From Embiotoca jacksoni (Eukaryota; Chordata; Actinopteri; Embiotocidae), in NCBI GenBank assembly GCA_022577435.1, contig JAKOON010000020.1, positions 10,755,324 through 10,819,323 of the forward strand: 64,000 nucleotides of DNA. The letters are read 5' to 3'. Both the position numbers and the translations under genes were made by a program. Below the pieces are notes generated by a model that ran no database searches, was not told where the DNA came from, and worked only from the letters and a program-made list of their open reading frames with translations. Below, in pieces: positions 1 through 10,219 of the stretch (within the stretch, counting starts at the first letter, position 1; every line of letters begins with the position of its first letter).

Positions 1-1200
1 CAGCCTTTGACCTTTAGACTGGCTGAACATTGATTAGTTGGGAGGTGTGGGAGTTGTTTGGCTTTTCTTCAAATAAAATCTCTACGCAGTTGCTTTGTCA
101 TGAAGAGGACACTGCAGCTAAGAATATGTTTTTATTATTATGTGCTTAGACTTGGACTTTATTACTCCCACAGTGGGGAAATTCAGTATGCATATAACAG
201 ATGTTATGCGCAAAATACCCATCATAAAGTTTATATTTGTTCATAGGTAGTTGATGGCTTCAGTTGTGGAGCTGATCTCATCTGCCCACCACGGCCACCA
301 ACACTTTTTCCCCTGAGTGAGTCACAGTTAATTTAAGCTGATATCTATGATCATCAATGCCTTCAGTATATTTAAATATTTTGAAGTGTTCCAACTCTAT
401 GCATGTTGTGCATACTGGAGTCAACATACTGACCTCTTTGTTCAGTAAAAAGAGGAGCTGAGGGTCAAGAAGCTCACTTGGACCAGTGAGAGAGACATGG
501 AGACGTAAGCGAACTGCAACAAAAGTTCAAAGCATCATAATGACAGAATAAAATCAAGTATGCAGCACTGTTATCTTTGATTAGTTATATCAGCTGTTTC
601 TACAAATTTTCATGTTGTGTGACATGAAAATGTTTCATTTCCAGATATGATACAAACAACTGTTTCGACTGCAAAATAATAGGTGCAAAATAATAGGTGC
701 AAGCTGATTTATACTGGACAAGATGATATATTTGAGGGATTTTGGAACGTTGATAAATATCAACCAATCATCCTTAGTATGATGTGGGTTATTTTTGATA
801 CATAAGATAAAAAAAAACAACCTCAGCAGTTTATTTTCAAGTTTTTAGTGTAATTCTTCAATAATGTTTTTGTAAATAAATGTATCTTTTAATTTATATA
901 TTCAAGAGTTTTGCCAATGCTTTTTACTCTGGGTTACGGATTCAAGTGTGATCACAATTCATACACACAGCAACACAATTCCATTTCCTGTCATAATAAA
1001 CCATTAAAATACAACAAAAGAGACAAAAAGGTTTCAGAGAAGATTTTTAGAGTCCCATGACGGACTGACTCAAGATTTGTGGGAACTTGTGGGAAAATCA
1101 TGCAGCACTCGAGGGAAAAATACCATGTAAGAGGGCACTCTGCACAGGGAATTAGACCCATGTGGTATTTGCCCTCACCCCTCTGACCAGGGAATTCTTC
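1..1200. other. AT-rich intergenic sequence
   Basis: No coding frame of quality is seen. A 14-bp unit beginning GCAAAATAATAG is repeated twice in tandem near 671-698. Two RBPJ-type octamers TGTGGGAA stand 10 bp apart at 1078-1085 and 1088-1095. Confidence 0.5.
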
Positions 1201-1460
1201 AAATTCTTTATTTTACAACCATCTTGTGGTTGAAGATCATTTACCCAAGATCATGCTTCTTCTGCTAGAGCACAAAGGCCAAGAGAAAAGTAGCAGGGAG
1301 AGATCATATGGAAATGTCAGATAGTGTAAAGTAGCCAAATCTACTCCACTGTTATAAAACTGCTCTGTTCTGGCCTTAATCAAATCAAATGTCATCTTAG
1401 CTTTCACTAGTGATGAGTTCAGTTTTGATCAAACAACAAAACTGTAGTAGCTGCTCCAGG

Positions 1461-2669
1461 TCATCTTATCTTCATTTGAGACAACATTTTTTCATTTCCT
1501 CCTGCTGCAGTGAGTTGAGTGAGGAGGTGTGGTGCAATTTCACAACCTGTGATTTTCTTGTCTGAGATCAGATCTCTGAGAGAGGAGAGATGAGAGGCGG
1601 TCAGAATCTGCTGAGGCAAAGCAGAGTCTTCACTGTCAGCGGAGGCAGAGCTTCTTTTTCTTCTTCGGAAGTTATTTTCTGTCACATTGGTGTCGTATGG
1701 AGTCTGCGGTAGCGCCAGGACTGTGGACACATTACCAAGACAACAGGACATTTAGTTATAAGCTTTTGCTTTTAACACTGTTAAAAAGTCAAATGTATGA
1801 GTGTTGATAGAATGCACTAATATTAACTTGACCTAGTTTCTTCTTCAGGAAAGTATAGAGAAACAGTGATAACCTGTTGTAAAGGAATGCAGCAGGTCAT
1901 CTGATGACCTGGAGGCCGCTCCACTCCCAGATTCCCCCCAAGGACCTGAGACATATTGTTCAATGAACATTAAACCAACAGAATACCACTGCGAAACATC
2001 ATCTCTACTCTGATTAATGTTAAACTTCAGATGATTAAAAGAAGCACAGTGATGAGAAGACTATCATGAAAATACTTGATGTTGTTCCAGTTTTAGGTGA
2101 TAGCAACTCACTTTATTAATGAATTCTACAATTTGCTTCTATAAAATGCATTATATACTTTTTAGTTCAGCTTTCTTAATCATGACTGAAATGCTTCCAC
2201 TTCATTTTGTAGTTTTAATTTCCAAGAACAACTTTCAATTACAGGAGGGATGTTCCATATCAGTTGAAGCTGGCTTTGGTCATCAATGCTGTAGTTAAAT
2301 GATTGGCAGGATGTGTTGACTTAAAATTAACTTCTCTTGTTTGACTAAGAAAAATAACAGAATTTACAAATGGATGTTTAGCAAGAAATGTACTATCAAA
2401 CGCAGAGAGCTAGCAAAACAAATGACATACAAGGCAATTTCAAAAAGTACATTAGTGTTGTCATAACACAATAGCACAATGTTGCATTCAGCACTATCCA
2501 GCAAAGAGGTTTATCATTTAATTTTCTAGAGATGATTTTTGATTTAAAGTGTAAAATTCTTACCAACAAATATGGTTCCAAGAAGCAGTAAGAACAGCGA
2601 TCGACCAAAACCTCCTCTGGCCCAGCCTCCGAGCTGCAGAGCCCTAAAACAAACTTTGCTCTTTGTCAT
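1461..2669 (-). CDS. Candidate secreted propeptide, 2 exons, unknown family
   Basis: I do not recognise this protein. Exon 1 (2669-2564) starts at an ATG with G at -3 and ends at the donor GTAAGA. Exon 2 (1720-1461) follows a CCACAG acceptor. The join is in phase and gives 121 residues. Residues 1-23 are basic, then a hydrophobic run (SLFLLLLGTIFVVLALP, 24-40) looks like a signal sequence with a plausible cut after Ala38. Next come an N-glycosylation sequon NVT (47-49) and a furin-type site RRRKR (54-58). The remaining 63 residues contain one cysteine (Cys95) and no obvious domain. An AATAAA hexamer on the minus strand (1212-1207) lies about 250 nt past the stop. The frame stays open upstream to an ATG at 2768, so the start is uncertain. 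It could be a prohormone-like peptide, a small signal-anchored protein, or chance. Confidence 0.5.
1893..1911. repeat. 19-bp perfect palindrome
   Basis: Nine-base arms (CAGGTCATC and GATGACCTG) surround a single T, inside the intron of the candidate secreted gene. It contains two inverted AGGTCA half-sites separated by five bases. Confidence 0.6.
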
Positions 2670-2769
2670 AGCGAGTAGAAAAGCAAATGCCGCACTGGAG
2701 AGATGTTTCTGGGAAGAAACACTATAACGCCCCAGTTTTAAACAATACACTATAGACCACACCTGCAAT

Positions 2770-3870
2770 ACTGGGTATTAGATGTCAAACAGGTTTTGAT
2801 TGTTTGGGAGGGAATGGTGGTCCCATGTGGGGAAAAGCTAAAATGCTATAGAATCTATCTGGAATGCTTTAAATTAAAAACAAACTAAAACTCAGATAGT
2901 GTTTGTAGTTGTAATTCAACATCAACAACAAAAACAACAATAAATATTTAAAATTTTCTTCTTAATGTCAGAAAAAAGTCGCAATAAAAGTTTTTACAAA
3001 TATAAAACAATATGAATAGTTAATCACAGCAAAGCAACACCGCCAGCTCAGATTCAGGTCACTAATATGAAGGATTTATTATCATAAAGCTGAAATTATA
3101 TATAGGACATGGACAAGAAGGACACGTTTTAGTGACTTTATGCTGCACAAAAACTGACACGACACTTCTGACCTCGGAAATCCCTGAAAATGAAAACAAC
3201 ACGGTGTGTACCGAGCAGTGTGTGTCTGTTTGTGTTTGCCTTACAAAGTTGTTGTTTTTTCCCGATTTCTTGATATAATCTTGCTAATTGTTTGATTGAT
3301 CTGTCTAACAACCTCACTGCTATGGTGTTTTGTGTGTATTTGTGCATGAGAGAGAGGGGAAGTACTGGGATACAAGATGAAAAACTGAAAGATGTCCCTT
3401 AAGATTCTTTTGACGTTGATATGGCAAAACATCGTGACAGGCCAAATTTCTGCCTGGATCTTGAAAAATGAAGACTAAGTCAGTGTACATCGACTCCCAA
3501 AAAACATAATGCAAATACAATCTTTTCCAGATCTTTCCTTTTCTGCTTTCAAACATTTTGGGGAATCCACTCATTGCCAACAAATAATATGATGCCCTGG
3601 ACTTTTGTAAACAGATGCAGGTAATAAATATTACTGCCACAGAGCTACACTCTTACCTCAGAGACTGCATGTAGTGTAAAAATATACTGTATTGATGGTG
3701 GATGCCGTTAATGCTTCTAAATATGTGTAATTATGGAGTTCTTCCACAAGAGTACACTGTTGTATTCTGGAAACCAAAAATTAGCATACCATCATGTGAT
3801 CAATACATCAAGTTTTGTTCACTGAGAAAGAAAAGAGACTTCATCACAGACACAGAATTTAAAAAAATAA
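2770..3870. other. AT-rich intergenic sequence
   Basis: Only short overlapping frames occur and none has protein-like composition. No repeat family was recognised. Confidence 0.45.
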
Positions 3871-3879
3871 CAAAGACAA

Positions 3880-4500
3880 GACTTCAATCAACAAACATAC
3901 GGTCTAAAGAAGGCTGTCTGGTGGTTTCAGAGGACGAGTCCAGTCTTCAAACCACTTTTCAGGAGGGTAAATGATGCCAAATGCTTCTAATGGCCTAATA
4001 AATACCAGAATATCACAGTAGATGACTGGAAAAAAAGTCTTATTTACTGATGAATCCAAGTTAGATATTTGTTGCAATAACAGACAAACAGAAGAGAGAC
4101 TGATTAGTGTCTCAAACCCACAGTGAAACATGTCTGTGGATGTTTTGCCAACATTGAAGCTGGACACCTGCCCTTACTGACTCCACCCTGACCAAGGAGA
4201 AGTACTCCGCCATTCTCCAGAGACATGCTCCACCTTCTGGTTTGTATCTTTGTGGACAAAGATTCACACTGTAGCAGGACAATGAAATCAAACACACCTC
4301 AAAGGTTAGCACAGACTACTTAAAGACCAAAGAAGGCCAAGGAGAGCTGCATGTCATGGACTTTCCTCCAGTCATCTGATCTCAACCCCACTATGGGCCA
4401 CTAATGGCTTACCAGGTTTTGCATAAACTTGTGGAGTCCATGCAGTTTGAGTGGAGCTATCAATAAAACAAAAGGGGAGTGAACAAACACTATGTTATTG
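3880..4500 (+). pseudogene. Decayed Tc1-type transposase
   Basis: Plus-strand fragments in shifting frames match the Tc1 transposase pattern of DDE cut-and-paste elements. At 4022-4069 the frame reads DDWKK, a one-base slip in an A run, then VLFTDESKLDI, which holds the first catalytic Asp. At 4275-4350 QDNEIKHTSKVSTDYLKTK carries the second Asp in the usual QDN-KHTS motif. At 4375-4389 SDLNP matches the conserved SPDLNP region, reached only by another frameshift. About 4430-4495 resembles the C-terminal LVESM segment. Several stops and slips make it non-functional. Element ends and inverted repeats were not found. Confidence 0.8.
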
Positions 4501-4559
4501 TGAAATTCCTATACATACAGTATGTCCAATATTTAACTTGCCACTAAAATTGTTGAGCT

Positions 4560-5465
4560 GATATACTAAGTTTGTATAAAATTCAAAATGAATGTACGAG
4601 AAGTATCTTCACTGGTGGTCTCAGACTTATGGAGCCCAGTTTATATTAACTACAGTTACAAGCTATACATCCTCATCAGTCATGTTAATTTGATAAACAA
4701 ATTTAAACAGTTTTTTGAGTGTCAAATGCAGATTTTTACTATAACAATAATAACAGTCATGTTTCGTCATGTATTCAATCATTTTGACAGCCCACACCAT
4801 ATTTCAGATTTTTCACATTGAAACTGTGGGTTTGATGAGTCTTTATTTGTACTTTTAACAGATTTACATTAAATTGGGTTACTGTTTATGTGTATATTTA
4901 CATTACACTAATTACTATAGACCCTATAGAACTATAAATTGACATAAATCATTACGCAGGAACAAATTATTTACTTTTAGTTTTACAGTGATGAATTAGC
5001 AGATCAGTAGTTATTCCATGAATTTCATCAAAATCATGAACGGTTAAAAAACGGCCTTTGGATGGCAGGATTGTATCAAAATTGCGGATAAGTAAATGTT
5101 TGTGCAGCCTGTGCCCACTAGAGAGCAGTATTTCCCAGCTATGATGACATTTTTTACTCTGATATATTTATGGTACTACCACCCAAGACGCATCATGTAC
5201 TGCATTTTACTATATACATGACGAACACCACAGCACACTGTATTGCTCAATGAATGTCAGAGCAGAACAAGATATCGACCCACTGCCAGCGTGTCAAAAC
5301 AAAACAAGTTCCTTTGGGAAAAAGAAAAATTAATCTCATAAATATGCATAAATTGGATGCATAATCTGAGCAAACTCATCTTGTTTGTGGTGTCATTACT
5401 ACAGGATGACACATCTCTGTCAGAGTACGTCCCGTGTGTGTGTGGACACCACAGCGCCATCTGCT
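4560..5465. other. AT-rich intergenic sequence
   Basis: Short frames only; nothing recognised. The stretch is probably old transposon flank and neutral sequence. Confidence 0.45.
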
Positions 5466-5469
5466 CAGG

Positions 5470-5690
5470 CTGTGGGACATGGTTCAGTTGGTTAAGCCGC
5501 TGATTTGCTCACTGATAGTCAGAAATGATTCAAACCACACAGACGTCACTGATTTCCCATCAAAAGATGTTTCTCACTTTATTGGTCTACCTCCAGTGTC
5601 AGTCACATGTCAGGAGGCTGACGCAGTAAATGCTGTGGCTGTTTGGGGAACTTCAGGCATGCAAATGGTTTGAAAGAGAAATGAGTGTGG
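5470..5690 (+). mobile_element. Candidate tRNA-derived SINE
   Basis: TGGTTCAGTTGG (about 5479-5490) resembles a tRNA A box, and TGATTCAAACC about 40 bp downstream resembles a decayed B box. Together they give a tRNA-like head of about 75 bp followed by unique-looking sequence. A tRNA gene is unlikely because the acceptor arms do not pair. No poly(A) tail or target-site duplication was located, so the right end is a guess. Confidence 0.45.
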
Positions 5691-5699
5691 TGGATGTAC

Positions 5700-7820
5700 A
5701 CTTGTACATTTGTTTTCTGTGGGACAGGATCATCCTATATCAAGACATATATACCACCTTCCCATTCAGAAGGCCGTATGCTGTCTTGAAAGTCCCAATC
5801 ATATCAGAAGAGCCCAGCTAACCGGATGAATGACCTAAGTAAAGGCTGTATATATACACACAGTTTTTGAAATGTAACAAATTATTGCTGATTAAATAAC
5901 ACAACAATATACTGTATAAAGCAGCTCAAAATAGTTACTCTTCAACCAGCTGCAACATTGATCTGTAGCCTACACATGTAGTTTACACATTTATAGATTG
6001 TAATAATAACAATGATATATTATAATATGTATAATGAAGTAGTTTGAACGGGGCCCTCTTTGCTTTTGATACTTCCCAGTATTTTGCTGTTAACGTTGAG
6101 TTTCAAAGCAGGACTTTTACATACAATGGAGTTTATATTAGCCTTTATTTTTCTTTATATTTCTTTTATTATGTTGTATTACTACTTTTACTTAACTATA
6201 CAAGCTAACTACTGGTTTAATTACTAACACACACTGCCAGAGAACTGATCATGTGTAAATACCACTTAACAAACTAAAGTGTACTTTGGGTGGAAAAACA
6301 AAGTGGACATTCATTGTGCAGTGATGTCCTCATCACTGTGATTGTGCTGCAATCTGCTGCAACTTCTTGTTTACAAGATGTTGCCATCTAATATGGATTA
6401 TTTCCTTACTTTATCTTTACAAATGCTTTAAATGTCAATTAAATGATAATAAGCTTTTAAGGAAACTACCACACTTGGGTTTGTGAAAGCCATTTGACCC
6501 ATAACCCATATAACTTAAAAAATTCACTGTTGTTAAGTTGAGAACAAAGCAAGGACTTTTTTTTTTTTCTTCAAATTTCTTAGTTTTAATTGCAACGCTA
6601 CAATGAAACATCTGTCTGTCTGTCTTATTGTATGTTTATATGTTTGTATGTTTGTAGCTAAGTTTGGAAACAGTGATTGGTCTGTTTTGACACACATAGC
6701 TTCAGAGGTCATTGTGTTACAAGTTAAGTTGTAGGTGCCCTGAGGAGCACGGTTAACCAAAAAGCCAAGAAAAAAAACACCAAAAAAAAACCCCACAAGC
6801 GTCCTCCAGGAGCCCTGCTACTCCTCTGTTCAACTTTTCTCCTGGGCTGAGACATTTACAAAGCCAAACAAACAGTCCACTGTAAGCAACTTTTCCAGCC
6901 CAATGGGCCTGGACACTGAGGACTTGTCCACAGAGAGACGAGGGGTCGGGGGTGGGCAAACAGATGGTTACACCTTGAATACGTCAGACTAAACCCACGG
7001 TGCGTGACAGGTCAGGGGTCACCAGAGTCAACAAGCTGCACGGACCAGAGAGTTTGGAGAGACCCAGTAAGATCTTTCTGGACTCAATAACTGAGTGTCT
7101 GAGTGTGAAACACAAAAAACGTTTAAAGCTGTCACAAGAGACAGAATTTATTTGTTATTTTTTTTTTAATCTCTGATGTTAATTCATAACAGCTTTACTA
7201 ATTTAGCTATTCTTAATTAAGTAGACTAATGTCTGTATTAGACATGATATGTATTTGAATATCATCATCATACAAACTTAATGTAATAATGAAAAATGCC
7301 AGAACTATATCCAAACTATATTCCATGTTTTTTAATCAGAGTAACTATCAAGATAGGAGTTTTGACTCATGAGCAAAATAAACTTTGCTGAACAAACAAC
7401 ATTTTTTAAACAAAATATCTGTTTTTATTTCATTTTAATTGTCTTTTGGGAACAGCACATGACAACCATGGCCAAAGTGACTTTCAATTTACCGTTTGGC
7501 AGCTTTCTTCAGCCAAATGCCAAATTTCAGCACCCGCACAAATGATAAACCTTCTTCATGTTTCTGCGAGTCATGTCCTGTCAGCTTTCACTCTGATTTC
7601 AAGGAACAAATGCACACTTTTAGAAATCCTAACAGTCTGCCTGTTGTGATGAGCTGACATTGTGCAGTTATGAAACATTTCCAGGAGAAAACAAACGGAA
7701 CATCTTGTTGTCGAGGTAACGGCCTTGTTTAAAAATGAACGCATATTTCATTTGGCTATCTTAACATTTTAAAAGCATAAAACGTTGGAGGACCTTCAGC
7801 TATGTAGCAGAGTTTTATGA
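5700..7820. other. Intergenic sequence
   Basis: No gene seen. Short homopolymer runs occur at about 6557-6568 and 6781-6790. Frames near 6530-6960 are low-complexity shadows. Confidence 0.45.
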
Positions 7821-7825
7821 TGCAA

Positions 7826-7945
7826 ATCTGTCCGACTAAAAGGGCCGGTTTTGAAATGCAGGCCTTGGGCGCGTTAATTGAATTATCTCTTCTGAACTGC
7901 AGGCAAGGAGCTGCATAAAGAAAGGCATCAGTGAGAAATAAGAAA
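7826..7945. promoter_or_regulatory. Candidate conserved noncoding block with homeodomain cores
   Basis: Complex, repeat-free sequence with TTAATTGAATTA at 7874-7885. The same dodecamer recurs at 10179-10190 in a similar context. The candidate is based on composition and motif only; no alignment was possible. Confidence 0.25.
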
Positions 7946-8210
7946 AAAGGCAGCGACCATTGCCAACCTTCTCTTCAGTAAAAAGGTTTTTGGGCATTCA
8001 CTTTGTGTTTTCAGAGGTCCACAGTGGGAGAAATGATTCCATGAAATAATTAATATACTGAGGCAGAACTATTGACTGTAGAAGGAGCCAGCCCCACAAG
8101 TCTTCCTCTACGTGACTTTTAGTCCACCAACAACCCACAGAAAGTGAGAGGAATGAGGATATACATGTAGCAACATTGCTAATTTACCAATTACTACCAC
8201 TAATTGCTGC

Positions 8211-8489
8211 CTCCTGAGGAGAGGTTAAGGAGATGAGTCAGTGCCTCCCTGGGTGCTGCTGACTGGCTCGCTGCCAAAATGTCATCCATCCTGGAGCCTA
8301 ATCGAGTTATCATATCAACAAATCTCCCATCAGGGGCCCTGCGGTTGACACTCCCAAAGAGACACTCAGAGGGGGACAACAAATTTCTAGCAGCAGGACA
8401 CTAGGGGAAAGAGCCTGCCTGTCAGGCGGCCATGAAAACTACCTGCAGCTCGTGGTCAAGCTCCCCTCTGGGACGACACTCAAACTGGA
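8211..8489. repeat. Duplicated 260-bp element, copy 1
   Basis: It aligns without net indels to 34351-34620. By hand count about 43 of 260 positions differ (about 83% identity), and one 60-bp stretch (8281-8340) has only three differences. The minus strand stays open through both copies and would encode FVDMITRL...RMDD, faintly like a GoLoco motif but without the QR that the motif needs. It is either a duplicated regulatory element or a rare interspersed repeat. Confidence 0.75.
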
Positions 8490-9345
8490 CTCCACAGCTC
8501 CAGCCCTTCGGCCCTGGACAGTCCCTGGAAGACAGCACGAGAAGTGCGAGATGGTGGATGCACATTATTTAGCGTTGCACACAATAGTGTAGAGGGAACA
8601 CAATGTGGCATCTTGCAGGGTTTAGACGGGAGAGTGGTAACTGCGGGCCCCCTGTGGTTGTGGTGGGGGCGAGGGACGCCGGCCTCGCCTACAGAGAGGG
8701 TTAATGGACTGTTAATCTGGGGTCAGAGATGCCCCCTCACACTCATACATCACTACTGACAGCACCAATCACTGATGACCACCAGCACCAATCTTCCCTG
8801 TCATAAACACAGCGCATTGGTGCAACACTGCTGAATTACTGCCTCTGTCCAGGAAAATGCAGTCTGTATTCTACAACTTCATGGAATCATTCAAGTGTGT
8901 CGACAACTGATGAAGCCAAATGCATTTTTTTTTTATACTGACAAGAAAAAAAAATAAAAAATAAAAAAACTGTAGCAGGAATAAAACCTATCATAAAAGT
9001 TCAATATAATTACTCGGTTAGATGGGAGACTGGGAGTATTTTGGTACATTTTCAATAAAAACACTTTCCAGGGTTAAATAGGCATATAAAATGGTAAATT
9101 GATATATGAATTTTCATAACTGGAAGAGGTTGGACTGTTGACTGATGTTATGTTGACGATGTTGTTGCGGTCCAGCACAGAGTGGTTGAAACTAAATAAA
9201 AACAGAAGCTTAACTTTATTTGGTCTGTGTTTGATTGTGGTGACTTACTAAATTTAATATAATACAGAAAGAGATCTCAGCAAAAATCATGTAGTTGCTT
9301 CATGCAGAATTAATCTATTGTTGAATGCTGAAAGGTGGTAATGGT

Positions 9346-9347
<2 letters not shown>
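8490..9347. other. Intergenic sequence
   Basis: No gene seen. There is an A-rich tract at about 8944-8968 and AT-rich flank before the microsatellite. Confidence 0.45.

Positions 9348-9404
<57 letters not shown>
9348..9404. repeat. (TG)n microsatellite
   Basis: 57 bp of uninterrupted TG followed by a G-rich run. Frames across it are artefacts. Confidence 0.97.
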
Positions 9405-9406
<2 letters not shown>

Positions 9407-10079
9407 GGGGCGGGGGGGGACACAATGAGTGCCAGGTTTATGGTAATTACTACAAAAAGAGCTTGATCATATTCATGATTTTGTGAAATCACATAATTAC
9501 CTCACAGTCCCAGCACAGGTCTACAGCCCAAGGTTTGGGAACCACTGTTGTAGGATACCTTAATATGAATCATCCACAGTCGCTAAAATTTTATTCCTCT
9601 TTTTTGGTGTTTTTTATTATTTCGCACTACCAAACCATTCAGAAAAACAGTGCTACAACGCTCTTTTCAAACTTACATTATATCAGCTAAAGAAATAAAT
9701 AACATCTTAAAAAAGGTTAAAAAAAAGAAAAAAAAGATACAACCAGGCATGAATGTCAAAAAAGATGAAGATCACACTTTCAGGAACTCAAATTTTATAT
9801 TCCACCATTAGCTCATAGGCTATGCTTGAGTTCGAAGTGCTGACAGAGCATCGAGGCATGAGAGCAAACATTCCCTGGATGCACAGGGATGTCAAAATAA
9901 GGCGATAGGGGCGATATCTGGCTCAGCAGAGATCCAAATGTTTGTCTCCAAAAGCATACTTACTTGCATATCTGCACATGAACAGTCACCTGTGCACACA
10001 CACCACCTTCTGACTCACACCCGCATCAACAATGCTGATAGCTCAGATGTCATCAAAAGGGTTTTGTTTTGAGTCTGTG

Positions 10080-10215
10080 ATAAGATTTTTATCGTGCAGA
10101 AGTGCTGAGATATGGCCTTGTAAATTGCAGAGAGTAGCCTCTGACCTGCCTCGCTCGTTATTCCCTCTCATGGGTCCATTAATTGAATTACCTATTCATC
10201 GAAAAGTGGAGTGTA
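10080..10215. promoter_or_regulatory. Candidate conserved noncoding block
   Basis: Repeat-free sequence with the homeodomain-type core TTAATTGAATTA (10179-10190), shared with the block at 7874. The function is inferred from composition alone. Confidence 0.25.
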
Positions 10216-10219
10216 TACT

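Noticed and set aside
8216..8382. GoLoco domain protein exon
   Set aside because: The essential Gln-Arg after RMDD is missing in both copies and no flanking exons are visible.
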